DNA of 64,000 nt from Elymus sibiricus (taxonomy: Eukaryota > Streptophyta > Magnoliopsida > Poales > Poaceae), in NCBI GenBank assembly GCA_039707655.1, contig CM077676.1:241012866-241076865 (forward strand), written 5' to 3'. This document shows, piece after piece, positions 20,581 through 33,480 of the stretch. The notes below the pieces were generated by a model. It worked only from the letters and a program-made list of their open reading frames with translations, did not search any database and was not told the origin of the DNA. Position 1 is the first letter of the stretch. Every line of letters starts with the position of its first letter. The translations under genes and the position numbers were made by a program.

Positions 20581-22693
20581 ACAAACTAGCAAGCTTGTTC
20601 GACCTGACATAAGAAAAACCTAGCAACAGGAAACAAGAGACGACACAACTAAAGCAAAATGAAACTAAACCTAGCACATGGCTGACTTTACTTGTTTGTT
20701 TATTCCTAGTTGCCGTATTTGATTGCATCATTCTCCTTCCGTTCTTTTGCCCTCTGTAGCCCCATGGCAATATCGTCGATGTGTTTCCATGACTCTTAGC
20801 TAGCGTATGCATCTATTGTTGCATACTTGATAAGCTTATCTAGCAGCGGGCAGAACCGCCACAAAGTATGGTCTTCCTCACGGTTGATTTTCTTCTTCAT
20901 GTCCTTGTAGTGTTTGTCGATCACCCTGCCGGCAACATCAGTCAAAGAGTGAAATTCCGTTCTGTTGCATGGATCTCTCCATTCCACCTGAATGTCGATG
21001 TAGTTGTCGGAGTTGATCTTCAAGCTAGAGAGCTCCAGCTTCCTTTTGGCTCCTTTAATGTCGAATCCGGCGAATGTGTATTCTTTATTCATTAGGAATT
21101 CATCCAGTTGTAGGGGCCTGCAAGGTTGTGTATAGACTGAATATGAGAGTTTTTCAGAGTGAGACTATACAAGTTTTTGAGTACCATCAAAAGTTAAGAC
21201 TATTTGTAAACTGAACTGCACTATGAACTATGAAAATTTGTTACTAAGTAGTTGTTAAATATTTTTTTTACAGTATGACTGATAATTCTGATAATAGAGT
21301 TTAGAAACAAGTGCACGTAACTTGTTTTGAATTGAAATTCAAAAAGCAAGAGAGGTAGCCTCTGCTCCTTTTCCCCCTTTTTTGATGTTGAATGAAGTGG
21401 ACTTCAAAGACATTATTTAAGTTTTCATATTGTAGTTCAGTTTTTATTTGTCTTTTAGTTAAAAGTAGTTGTTTGAAGTAGCCATATTGATGTTGAGTTT
21501 CCTGGCAATTGCATCTGTATACTAATTGTTTGAAGTAGTCACTAAGAGTACAAATTTCTCATGTTCAGACGGGTATTTTGTACTTGCTAAAACAAATGAA
21601 ATTCTTTTGACCCCTAAAGCAAGCAAGTGAGACTTGAACACATGAGTTACATTCAGCCGTAAATACAAAATGACAATCGGGCTCACCTTTCGGTCGCCGC
21701 AGAGATGTGGTAGACAAGGCACTCCTCTTCCACGCATAGCTGGAGCACCGCTGCCTTCTGTGGCACGTCATAGTGGGTGTACTCGACATCAATGCCGACA
21801 GTCTTGAAAGGCATACCGCCCAGCTTCCTCCTGAGCGTGGACAACATCCTGTCTACGTCGCGATGCTTGCTAGTGCAGACAACATGGAGCTTGTAGTTGC
21901 CATGGATGTGGCGCCCCCGCCTGAATACCACTGTAGACAGACGGTCGCCGCACACACCAGCCCAGGAAATCACTCTGGCGTGCGCGTTTACAACAAGTAT
22001 CATGAACACAGACATTTCTATCAATGGATATATATGTTTTACATGATATATTACAAGGGTGATGGCAGCGGAAAAGCTCTATCTAAGGCAGCATGGTCCT
22101 GGTGCGGCTCCAATCCACAGGGATCTAACTGGGTTACTCTTCTAGCCCGCGAACACTCCAGCTCTTCGCTAGGGGACGTCGAATCCTTAGGTGAACTTGG
22201 CCACATTGAAGGTCGCTGAGTACTTTGGATTGTACTCGCAAGCAAACCAAACCAACATATACACCAAGCAAAGCAATCCATGGCATTCAAGCATGCACTT
22301 GTTATTAGAGCAACATTAATTATCATAGCATAGCATACTCATCTAGCAAGATTAATCAGCATGTTATATCAAGATTATCTAGCATGATAACTTTTGGAGT
22401 AAATACAGTAAGGTAAAACATATCAAATAATTAATTCATACTTCGAGTATCTCATGATCCAACCCAAATCCGATCCAAATCCAATCCAAGTCTTGTGGTC
22501 ATCCGACCACTTATCTCATAGCCATCGCATGGCTAACACTCATATCCCTGACATCACCTGATGTCCATGCATCTGCACTGCAAGTCCGACCAACCTTACC
22601 ATTCTTTGGTTCAGTCTTAGCAATAACATTATATAGTTTGTTCCTCCAGACTCGACACAGACCAAATAGTGGCCTAGTACGAACTGTCCATGA

Positions 22694-22719
22694 CCGAGGA
22701 CGCGGCTATTCGAATAGAT
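22694..22719. other. 26-nt motif shared by LTRs of elements B and C, copy 1
   Basis: Contains GAGGACGCGG followed by the palindrome CTATTCGAATAG. Other copies are at 29709-29734 (one mismatch), 37558-37583 (identical) and 45390-45415 (first base differs). The surrounding LTR sequences do not align well between B and C. Confidence 0.75.
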
Positions 22720-24392
22720 TTACACTCTGTAGAGGTTGCGCACTTTACCCACACCATGGAGCTCCCGGCCTCGTACTTAGTACATGTTCCCATTCGGGTG
22801 GACCAGTGCTGCTCCAACAAAACTTGTCTATTGCTTGGCACTCTTATGGTCCCACCAACAATCATACCCTCCCAGGGTCATGTCCTGGGTGGCCCCTGTG
22901 TCACCCCGTGACACCTGCCACCGTCGTGGCCAAACTAACCTGTCCCAAACGGGGACCCATGCACATATAACCAAACTGGGCTCACAGGATTATCGCCGCC
23001 TACCGGGCCAGGGTAGCACACACGCATAATCCTCCCTATTTGGTGGTACCGACAAGAGGCAAGACAATAGACTAAGTCAGGGCCGTCCCATACCGGCAAA
23101 TGTGGTTGCACTGATAAGTCCGGATAGGTGGCACTATGACTCGATCCAGCCGACGGAGGAGGTTGTTATCTTTAAGTCACATTCTTTATTATTGCAATAA
23201 CAGTAACCATGCATGATGTAACAATTATGAAAACCTATCAACCTATCTCCACATTGTCATCTACGAGTCACTAGTGCGATAATCTGATGAGCATTAGCAG
23301 GTAATGTAAATAGCAAATGCAACTAGCAGGAGTTTAATTATATCTAACACAGGCATATTCATTGATTAAACATGCAAGAATAACACAGAGCAATGCTTTA
23401 GGGCACATATCAGATGGTCGGCTTGCCTGGGGGTGAAGGAATACTCCGGGAGAAGTGCGGGAAGCTCGCGGATAAATTCGCCGGAAAGGGTTCCCTCTCG
23501 GAAAGGCTGAACATATGGCAGGGGCAAAATGAGTATTTTCAGAAAGTGTAAACATTGTGAAAGTGATGTCATCGGAACGGGCTCGACGAACTGAAGAAGT
23601 GGGCTTTGGATTCACCTGAATCGGAGTCACGGTTGCGGAGTTACGGCCGTTCGTTTGTTAGACGGAAAACAAACAGAAAACTGTTCGTTTCTGCGCTTAA
23701 CGAGTGAACGTCCGCAAAATAGAGGTTTCGGACGGTGGCCGAAAAGTGAAAGCGCATTCCAGAAAATACGCCTTCTCTGCAGAGAAAACGTATTCTGGCC
23801 GAGAACTGCGCCCGAGTACGTTTTCAAAACATGAAAGCGTATTCTCTGAAAAACCGTCTCCACTTAATCCAACATGGCAGGCACTCACTCGCCGACAGCT
23901 GCCCCCCCCCATTTCCCTCTCTCTCCTCCCAGCTGTCTTCTTCCTCCTCCCTCCTCTTCCCCGACAGAGAGTACAGAGGCCTCGGCCTCGCCGGCGCCTG
24001 GGGGCCGCGGCAGTCTTGGGCGCCGCCGGGGATGGATGCGCCGTTCCGTCCCGCGCCCGTGGGTGGTGGACTGGGTGCCGGGGGCAGCCATGGTTGGCCG
24101 CGGCAGCGGTGGCCGAAAGCGGCGGCTCCGCGGTGGAGGAGGGGCTCCGGTGGCTGGGGTGGTTGGGAGAGGGTGCAGGGGTGGGTTCCGGAGACTGGGA
24201 AGCCTAGTGGTGGGCTCAGCGGAGGCAGGGAAAGTCGGGAACGGGTGAATTTAGGAGGAGGGTGGCGGCGGCCATAGGCGGTGCTCACCGGAATTCGGGC
24301 ACTAGGGGACGCAGCTGCTTGGGGCTGGGGTTTAGGAGGGCTCCAGAGAGGGAGAGAGGAGTGGGGTGAGCTCGAGGGAGGCCGGGCATGGG

Positions 24393-24401
24393 CTATTTAT
24401 A
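24393..24401 (-). promoter_or_regulatory. TATA box in the 3' LTR of element B
   Basis: TATAAATAG on the minus strand inside a GC-rich zone, conserved at 31302-31310. Confidence 0.6.
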
Positions 24402-27189
24402 GCCCGGCTGGCCGAGGCGATAGGCATAGTCGCCGTGGCGTTCTTAACCGGATACTAGTGCTCGGGGACACGCGGAGGGAGAGGGAGATGTCGGCAGGGT
24501 CTTTGGGAGCGAGGAGAAGTCGGCAGCGCCTTCGGGAGAGCTCGGAGAGGAAGAAGACAGAAGGGAAGACGACGGCGTCACGGGCGCACAGTGCAGCGGA
24601 GCTGCCGTGGCGTGGGTAGGAAGAAGGGAGGGGGACGCTGCGGGAGAGGGGCTATGTGGGCGCCGCGGAGCCATGAGACATGCTGGGACAAGCTGGAGTT
24701 GGCCGGGGCTAGCTGGCCGATGCGACGACCGCGTAGAGCACAGTCCCAGCATGCTGTTTACGCAGTCACCATGTGCACCGCGTGCTCTGGCATGTCTTTG
24801 CTCATCACACCTTGTCAATTAGACCCCTCACTGCTCAAATAGGTGAAAGAAGTGGCTAGAACCAACTAGGTGGCTCTGAGGTGAGTGGTATTTGCAGAAA
24901 CAGATTCTGACAGCGAAATTGGCTTGAATTTTCTGGAGAAATGGATGGAGAAATGGAGTTGGATCTTTGTCAAAATGAAATGTGGTAGGAAGGACTGGGT
25001 GCTGGTTAAATTTGAAGCCATTTGGACCTCATTTGCATATACTTTCTTTGCAATGTAAATTCTGGTCCAAAAAATGGATTTGGATGTTGCACTCATCTGG
25101 CTTGATGAAATGAACTGAATTTTGGTGTAGGGTCATGATTTGGAGGTATGGAGGTACTGGAAAAATTTCAGCTCATTTGGAAATGCCAAAGTGGTACTTC
25201 CTTCACAGAGCTAGGATCTGGACAGAAACTTGATGGAATTTTTGGGAGAAATTGGCTATATAAAATGATGTGAATTTTTGCATAGTCACATCATATAGGG
25301 AATTTGAGGTCCTGGATTAATTTTAAGATTTTTGAAGCAATATAAAATATAGTTGCTTCACAACCCCAAAATAAATCCAGAAACAAGAATTGGATGATGT
25401 GCTCAAAATTTGAACTATGGAACTTGGGTTCTTGATGGAAATGGTGAAGATATGGATAGGAGAAGCTCCACAAATTATTTGGGATTTTGCCTAGCCACCA
25501 AAATGGTAGCTCCTTTGGAAAGTGCCCAAAATGCAATATTGGCTTTAAATAGGAAAATGCAATTTCCCTTATTTAATTATGGCCAATATTTTTATGGGAG
25601 CTCAATATGATCACAAAGAATATCTCCACAAGTTTTCATGATCTTTGGAGATGGATAGATATTTTCCTGGATTTAATTCCTTTAACTGGCAAAAAAAGGA
25701 ATTAATTTTCAATGAAAAATATTGCAAATGACTTGGCAATATTTTTGCATATCCAGGGTTTATAGATATGGGATGATCACTGGGAAAAGTTTGGGAGGCA
25801 ACAGATCAAAGGAAATTGGGGTTCCTTTGTAACTGCGGGAATTAGGGTTTCCCTTCCGGTAGATCGGAGAGTAGGGTTTCGGCGAAAAAAATCCTGAGAA
25901 TAAATCTTGGATGGCAAGGTGGACTGGAGAGAATCTCTGGTCTGATAGGAAAGGCAAAGCTAAATGACCATCTTCATATACCCAAGAGCAAGAGAAAATC
26001 CGATAACACTGAAAAAAGACGGGAGTCAAATCCCGCGAAGGAAAAAAAGCAAGGAGCGCAGGGTGTCACAAACCTACCCCCCTTAAGAAAATCTCGTCCT
26101 CGAGATTTCCGGGCTTACCTCCCGGCGAAGGGGGACTTACCTGAGTGCGACTTGGATCCATTAGTTGTCTTGTCTTCATTGATTTGCTGGTCCTTTTAAC
26201 TTCCTCTTTTGAAGGCTCATGTGCTGTCTTCTCAAACGGCTGTATTGAATCCTTCTCTTTCCGATCAGGTGTACCTTTATTCTGGTAGTTTGTTGCTTGG
26301 TGGGGTAGCTCATAGTATCGAAAAATAGCTTGATTTTCATGACCCGAGGCTAACTGCTTCGGATTTTATTGCGATACTTCGTACACTGCCTGCCAAGGGC
26401 AAGTCATCTTTTCTTGATACAGGGCTCATGTGCTCGTATGGCCTCAAGTGACTGGGGATGGCTTTCTTTCAGTCTGACTGTGGGTTCTGTACAAGGTGTT
26501 CCCTTCTGTCTCTTGCATTCTGACTTCGTCCTCAGGTGATTTCCAACTGACATGTTGGGCATGATCACAAAGTAATCATAGACGGTAATCTCTGAGGTGG
26601 CTCTGCCATATATAGCCTCTATAGTCCTTGTTATAACCATCGAGATGAACATAATATGGCTAGCATCCGGTGTATCTTTCGAAGCATAGCCTCTTATCTT
26701 GGCCCGTATTCAGGATAAATGCGGCAAGCTCACTTGTAACCGCAAGTAGTGCATTGTTGTGGCCGCATATGCAAGAGTCTGACAAAGATTGATAATATCA
26801 CCTTGTCTGTGAAATTTCATTTTATTGACCATCGTGAAGGTGGTTTGTCTGAAACTTCATTGTTCTTGGGGGTTCCTTTTGGGGAACTTGTCATGACCTG
26901 GCAACACGGCTCCTTGGTCATATCCCAGCTTGTTAGGCTTGTATTCACGATTTACTCTTGCATATCTCATAGGGGTGGCTGTGCTCATATCCTTGCTTTG
27001 AACTATGGGGCCAATGTCTCTCTGAACACAGTCATTCCCGTGTACGAGTGGCTCGCATGAACTGACCCACTGGACTGCATGCTCACAACATATGCAAAGG
27101 TAGGACAAATCCTTTCATACTCACTGAGTTCTGAGGCGGACGTGTGTCTGGACTAGTTCGTGCTTCTGACAAGATTGTTGATGGCACAT

Positions 27190-27490
27190 TAGCGTGTTGA
27201 AGACGGCCGAATCCCTTACACTCGAAGCTTCTGCCAAGGTAGCGTGCCGAAGAAGGCTGGGTATTGTACCTCAGAAGCTTTCCCTCATGTGGCTTACTAA
27301 GGAAGGTTGAGTGCCTTATGCCAAAAGCTTTCCGCGGTAGCGGACTGAGGAAGATCGGAGTGCCGTACCCCAGAAGATTCTTTCTCACCAAGGGGCGTAG
27401 CGAGGAAGACTGGGAGTCTTGCGTCGTAAGCTTCTCTTAATAGCTTGCGGAGGAAGGCTGGGTTTCTTACACCAGAGGTCTTTCACTGTG
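27190..27490 (-). repeat. Degenerate tandem repeat, units about 45-60 bp
   Basis: About six diverged units share GAGGAAG(A/G)(C/T), a short GGGT or GAGT segment and CAGAAGCTT-like words. Unit length varies between about 45 and 60 bp. Confidence 0.7.
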
Positions 27491-28904
27491 ATATGCGGTC
27501 GGATCTATGGCCGATGCTGGCTTCCTTCCGAAGTATCCAAAATTTACCCATAGCGGAGCCAGAACTTGGTATAGGCCATCCTTGTCTGAAGTTATTCCGT
27601 GGGTCATGCACACTGCTTGTCCTTCTGCTGGTTCGCTCATTGTCGCTGTAAAGGTTGCACAACTGATGCAGACTTCATGTCGTTAATTAATTCGGAATAC
27701 CCTTTGCATTCAAACCAAGTGTTGCCGGTAGTGAGCAGTTGACGGATAATTCCATTCGGTTCAGCTGAGCCTCCAGGTGTTTGAAATTCTCATTGGGTCT
27801 GGGCTGCGTGAACTCATCCATATTTCTCACAGACCTTGTTCATCATGCCCAGAAAGTTTGTATATGCACCGGTAAATTCCCAGACTATGCTTTGGAATTC
27901 GTATTAACATACCAGAGTTTTGTTGTTGCTCTCGGTACATTCACATCCTCGAAATATGTCTTCGGTGGATAATAAATGGTTCTTGAGCCCATTGAGAAAA
28001 CACTCAAGGTTCACCCCATTGACTAAAATAATCCTTGAGGCGAGGATGGAATAATTTGCTCTTGCTAGTGTCCATTACTGATAGCTCATCTGATGGTTTC
28101 TCAGGTGTGATTTGTTCTGAGGCAAACTCCCTCAAGTATATTCTGGCCTTGTTGCACGCCAAGTCCGCTTCTGACCCATCCTTCATTCTTGACGGACCCG
28201 GTGGTAATGTTCTGAATATCGGGTAGTTGACTTGGCTTGACTCTTACTGAATTTGGATTATTGGGTATTATCCAAGTTGTGTGCTGGTCTTCCTGACAGC
28301 TCTTGCACATGGATCCAGTCGGAGCGACAGAACGGAAACGAGAAAAGAAACAAGAACCGCGAAAAACCAAAAAGCAAATAAAGCTCAAATTTTGCGGACC
28401 TTACACATGTGGCCGAAGATTCACTAGTATAACTAATATAGTGCACTCGATGTACCTCTAAGGACTCAGAAGCAAAACCACACAATGCCCCTGGTAGCAA
28501 TTGGGGTCAAGCTCCTACTACTTCCTTAGGGAACATCAGACTCGACGCACGACCATAGCCAAAGTGGCTTAGTCAACGATCTAGGGTTGTTGGGGAAAGA
28601 TAGAATTTATATGCGTTTCCCAAAGGAAACTGGATTGGAGAAGAGAAATGCCATGGTTAGCAAGCAAGGTGAGGATATCTGGTTTGCCTAGGGGTTCAGG
28701 GCTCACGGGTCATTGCCTGGTGCGGACATTTCACGCCAGAGGCAAGGCCACGAGAGTTGGGGTCTGATGGAGCCAAAAACCTATGGGGTTGCCTTATGAT
28801 CAATAGTAGCCATGCCTGCTTGGCAAAGATGGCTGAAATCCATCTGGGCTTTCTACTAAGCACAAGACAATGAAATCTAGCTAGGGTAACCTACAGTCAG
28901 CCTG

Positions 28905-28916
28905 GCTCTGATACCA
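28905..28916 (-). other. tRNA-Met primer binding site of element B
   Basis: Minus-strand TGGTATCAGAGC five bases inside the 5' LTR, in the context AGCCTGGCTCTGATACCA on the plus strand. It sets the element on the minus strand. Confidence 0.9.
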
Positions 28917-28921
28917 TCCGT

Positions 28922-31900
28922 TGTGGCGCCCCCGCCTGAATACCACTGTAGACAGACGGTCGCCGCACACACCAGCCCAGGAAATCACTCTGGCGTGCGC
29001 ATTTAAAACAAGTATCTTGAACACAGACATTTCTATTAATGGATATATCAGTCTTACATGATATATTACAAGGGTGATGGCAGCGGAAAAGCTCTATCTA
29101 AGGCAGCATGGTCCTGGTGCGGCTCCAATCCACAGGGATCTAACTGGGTTACTCTTCTAGCCCACGAACACTCCGGCTCCTCGCTAGGGGACGTCGAATC
29201 CTTAGGTGAACCTGGCCACATTGAAGGCCACTGAGTACTTTTGAATGTACTCGCAAGCAAACCAAACCAACATATACACCAAGCAAAGCAATCCATGGCA
29301 TTCAAGCATGCACTTGTTATTAGAGCAACATTAATTATCATAGCATAGCATACTCATCTAGCAAGATTAATCAGCATGTTATATCAAGATTATCTAGCAT
29401 GATAACTATTGGAGTAAATACAGTAAGGTAAAACATATCAAATAATTAATTCATACTTCGAGTATCTCATGATCCAACCCAAATCCGATCCAAATCGAAT
29501 CCAAGTCTTGTGGTCATCCGACCACTTATCTCATAGCCATCGCATGGCTAACACTCATATCCCTGACATCACCTGATGTCCATGCGTCTGCTCTGCAAGT
29601 CTGACCAACCTTACCATTCTTTGGTTCAGTCTTAGCAATAACATTATATAGTTTGTTCCTCCAGACTCGACACAGACCAAATAGTGGCCTAGTACGAACT
29701 GTCCATGACCGAGGACGCGGCTATTTGAATAGATTTACACTCTGCAAAGGTTGCGCACTTTACGCACACCATGGAGCTCCCGGCCTCGTACTTAGTACAT
29801 GTTCCCATTCGGGTGGACCGGTGCTGCTCCATAAAAACTTGTCTATTGCCTGGCACTCTTACGGTCCCACCGACAATCGTACCCTCCCAGGGTCATGTCC
29901 TGGGTGGCCCCTGTGTCACCCCGTGACACCTGCCATCGTCGTGGCCAAACTAACCTGTCCCAAATGGGGACCCATGCGCATATAACCAAACTGGGTTCAC
30001 AGGATTATCGCCGCCTACCGGGCCAGGGTAGCACGCACACATAATCCTCCCTATTTGAAGGTACTGACAAGAGGCAAGACAATAGACTAAGTCAGGGCCG
30101 TCCCATACCGGCAAATGTGGTTGCACTGATAAGTCTAGATAGGTGGCACTATGACTCGATCTAGTCGACGGAGGAGGTTGTTATCTTTAAGTCACATTCT
30201 TTATTATTGCAATAACAGTAACCATGCATGATGTAACAATTATGAAAACCTATCAACCTATCTCCACATTGTCATCTACGAGTCACTAGTGCGATAATCT
30301 GATGAGCATTAGCAGGTAATGTAAATAGCAAATGCAACTAGCAGGAGTTTAATTATATCTAACACAGGCATATTCATTGATTAAACACGCAAGAATAACA
30401 CAGATCAATGCTTTAGGGCACATATCAGATGGTCGGCTTGCCTGGGGGTGAAGGAATACTCCGGGAGAAGTGCGGGAAGCTCGCGGATAAATTCGCCGGA
30501 AAGGGTTCCCTCTCGGAAAGGCTGAACATATGGCAGGGGCAAAATGGGTATTTTCAGAAAGTGTAAACATTGTGAAAGTGATGTCATCGGAACGGGCTCG
30601 ACGAACTGAAGAAGTGGGCTTTGGATTCACCTGAATCGGAGTCACGGTTGCGGAGTTACGGCCGTTCCTTTGTTAGACGGAAAACAAACAGAAAACTGTT
30701 CGTTTCTGTGCTTAACGAGTGAACGCCCGCAAAATAGAGGTTTTGGCCGGCAATTGAAAAGTGAAAGCGCATTCCAGAAAATACCCCTTCTCTATAGAGA
30801 AAACGTATTCTGGCCGAGAACTGCGCCCGAGTACGTTTTCAAAACATGAAAGCGTATTCTCTGAAAAACCGTCTCCACTTAATCCAACGTGGCAGGCACT
30901 CACTCGCCGACAGCTGCCCCCCCCCATTGCCCTTTCTCTCTTCCCAGCTGTCTTCTTCCTCCTCCCTCCTCTTCCCCGACAGAGAGTACTGGGCAGCCGG
31001 GGTTGGCCGCGGCAGCGGTGGCCGAAAGCGGCGGCTCCGCGGTGGAGGAGGGGCTCCGGTGGCTGGGGTGGTTGGGAGAGGGTGCAGGGGTGGGTTCCGG
31101 AGACTGGGAATCCTAGTGGTGGGCTCGGTGGAGGTGGGGCAAGTCGGGAACAGGTGAATTTAGGAGGAGGGTGGTGGCGGCCATAGGCGGTGCTCACCGG
31201 AATTCGGGCACTAGGGGACGCAGCTGCTCGGGGCTGGGGTTTAGGATGGCTCCAGAGAGGGAGAGAGGAGTGGGGTGAGCTCGAGGGAGGCTGGGCATAG
31301 GCTATTTATAGCCCGGATGGCCGAGGCGATAGGCATAGTCGCCGTGGCGTTCTTAGCCGGATACTAGTGCTCGGGGACACGCGGAGGGAGAGGGAGATGT
31401 CGGCAGGGTCTCTGGGAGCGAGGAGAAGTCGGCAGCGCCTTCGGGAGAGCTCGGAGAGGAAGAAGACAGAAGGGAAGACGACGGCGTCACGGGCGCACAG
31501 TGTGGCGGAGCTGCCGTGGCATGGGTAGGAAGAAAGGAGGGGGAAGCTGCGGGAGAGGGGCTACGTGGGCGCTGCGGAGCCATGAGACATGCTGGGACAA
31601 GCTGGAGTTGGCCGGGGCTAGCTGGCCGATGCGACGACCGCGTAGAGCACAGTCCCAGCATGCTGTTTACGCAGTCACCATGTGCACCGTGTGCTCTGGC
31701 ACGTCTTTGCTCATCACACCTTGTCAATTAGACCCCTCACTGCTCAAATAGGTGAAAGAAGTGGCTAGAACCAACTAGGTGGCTCTGAGGTGAGTGGTAT
31801 TTGCAGAAACAGATTCTGACAGCGAAATTGGCTGGAATTTTCTGGAGAAATGGATGGAGAAATGGAGTTGGATCTTTGTCAAAATGAAATGTGGTAGGAA

Positions 31901-32984
31901 GGACTGGGTGCTGGTTAAATTTGAAGCCATTTGGACCTCATTTGCATATACTTTCTTTGCAATGCCAATTCTGGTCCAGAAAATGGATTTGGATGTTGCA
32001 CTCATCTGCCTTGATGAAATGAACTGAATTTTGGTGTAGGGTCATGATTTGGAGGTATGGAGGTACTGGAAAAATTTCAGCTCATTTGGAAATGCCAAAG
32101 TGGTACTTCCTTCACAGAGCTAGGATCTGGACAGAAACTTGATGGAATTTTTGGGAGAAATTGGCTAGATAAAATGATGTGAATTTTTGCATAGTCACAT
32201 CATATAGGGAATGTGAGGTCCTGGATTAATGTTAAGATTTTTGAAGCAATATAAAATATAGTTGCTTCACAACCCCAAAATAAATCCAGAAACAAGAATT
32301 GGATGATGTGCTCAAAATTTGAACTATGAAACTTGGGTTCTTGATGTAAATGGTGAACATATGGATAGGAGAAGCTCCACAAATTATTTGGGATTTTTCC
32401 TGGCCACCAAAATGGTAGCTCCTTTGGAAAGTGCCCAAAATGCAATATTGGCTTTAAATAGGAAAATGCAATTTCCCTTATTTAATTATGGCCAATATTT
32501 TTATGGGAGCTCAATATGATCACAAAGAATATCTCCACAAGTTTTCATGATCTTTGGAGATGGATAGATATTTTCCTGGATTTAATTCCTTTAACTGGCA
32601 GAAAAAGGAATTAATTTTAAATGAAAAATATTGCAAATGACTTGGCAATATTTTTACATATCCAGGGTTTATAGATATGGGATGATCACTGGGAAAAGTT
32701 TGGGAGGCAACAGATCAAAGAAAATTGGGGTTCCTTTGTAACTGCGGGAATTAGGGTTTCCCTTCCGGTAGATCGGAGAGTAGGTTTTCGGCGGAAAAAA
32801 TCCTGAGAATAAATCTTGGATGGCAAGGTGGACTGGAGAGAATCTCTGGTCTGATAGGAAAGGCAAAGCTAAATAACCATCTTCATATACCCAAGAGCAA
32901 GAGAAAATCCGATAACACCGAAAAAAGACGGGAGTCAAATCCCGCGAAGGAAAAAAAGCAAGGAGCGAAAACCAGGGTGTCATA
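28922..32984 (-). repeat. 5' LTR of the LARD-like element B
   Basis: It is 4063 bp, starting TGTGGCGCC and ending in a mutated GGTGTCATA. It is collinear with 21907-26070 apart from small differences, a deletion of about 100 bp in the GC-rich zone and a few extra bases before the end. Confidence 0.88.
31302..31310 (-). promoter_or_regulatory. TATA box in the 5' LTR of element B
   Basis: TATAAATAG on the minus strand at the same LTR position as 24393-24401. This is the copy that would start the genomic transcript. Confidence 0.6.
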
Positions 32985-33053
32985 GTGGAGCTCGACGTCA
33001 TCGAGCGTCCTGGTGTACCTGCAGCGTCGCTTGTACAGCGGTGCATTGGCCAT

Positions 33054-33480
33054 GGCTCTGCTCTACTCTCTATCATTGGTTTTTGGAGAGAGAGGTTGAT
33101 GAAAGAGAGTTGGAGAAGAAGCGGCAATGGGGATTTTGGGGACGAAGCAGTTCTGAATGTGGTTTTCTATGGCGGTTTGTGATGGGTGTGGAAGCGTGGT
33201 GGGGTGGTGGTGTTAGTGATTTCATGGCAACTGCAGAGAGGCTCTGCGTCGTGGAGGTTCTGTTGTGGCCTGGAAATGCGAAACGACCTTGCCTCTTTTT
33301 TCGCATGCAACTGGTGGGACTGACTTGTCTTGTTTTGTGATTTTTCATACTAAGTACACCACTTTGTGTACATACAAGGACTTCATATGTACACCAAGTA
33401 AACTTCATGTGAATTGGTGTTTTTTAGTAAGGTGGATGAGATCACAGACCACATTTCATACTAAATGTAAGTGCTCTGCT
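33054..33480 (-). promoter_or_regulatory. 5' flank of exonuclease-like copy 2
   Basis: The segment up to about 33330 aligns with the copy 1 flank at 18829-19100. No gene is seen. It shows that the duplicated unit includes sequence upstream of the ATG. Confidence 0.5.

Larger units (their letters stand above)
21907..26070 (-). repeat. 3' LTR of the LARD-like element B
   Basis: It is 4164 bp, TGTGGCGCC to GGTGTCACA on the plus strand. It contains a GC-rich zone at about 23880-24800. It has about 100 bp near 23980-24085 that is missing from the other LTR. Confidence 0.88.
26071..28921 (-). other. Internal region of element B, noncoding
   Basis: No frame longer than about 100 codons looks coding. 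Next to the 3' LTR is a minus-strand purine tract, AAGGGGGGTAGGTT (26071-26084), preceded by a short stretch reading LEDEIFL. Position 27190-27490 holds a tandem repeat. A primer site occupies the right end. The interior may serve mainly for packaging and reverse transcription in trans. Confidence 0.7.
21907..32984 (-). mobile_element. Large-LTR, non-coding gypsy-type element (LARD-like) in exonuclease copy 2
   Basis: The LTRs (4164 and 4063 bp) flank a 2851-bp internal region. The tRNA-Met primer site beside the right LTR shows minus orientation. The target duplication is ATGGA (21902-21906) and GTGGA (32985-32989); copy 1 of the gene has G at that position in a CpG, so the left copy probably decayed. 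The last two bases of the terminal CACA are changed to TA in the right LTR. No gag or pol is readable. A minus-strand LEDEIFL-like stretch before the polypurine tract resembles the tail of gypsy pol. Long LTRs with a short noncoding interior fit the LARD class described in barley. Confidence 0.85.
20706..33053 (-). pseudogene. WRN-type 3'-5' exonuclease-like gene, copy 2, split by a retrotransposon
   Basis: Exon 1 runs from ATG 33053 to 32985, is interrupted by the element at 32984-21907, and continues 21901-21687 to a GTGAGC donor. Exon 2 is 21117-20706 after a GCAG acceptor. Without the element and one TSD copy the exons total 696 nt, exactly 232 codons. Exo I reads TVGIDVEYT, the Exo II region FAGFDIKGAKRKLE, and Exo III LIKYATIDAYAS. 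An in-frame TAA at 20796-20798 replaces the Tyr codon of copy 1's YESW, truncating the protein just after Exo III. It is a DEDDy exonuclease relic with unknown substrate. The joint falls in a segment conserved with copy 1 (LDDV.(V/L)HG), confirming one gene on both sides. Confidence 0.82.

Noticed and set aside
23824..24288. GC-rich frames on both strands in the LTRs of elements B and C (also 30712-31197, 39180-39954, 47009-47812)
   Set aside because: They are proline/arginine/serine-rich, open on several strands at once, and not kept in frame between LTR copies; composition explains them.
26749..27060. Plus-strand frame of about 100 codons in the interior of element B
   Set aside because: No recognizable domain, opposite to element orientation, and of a length expected by chance.
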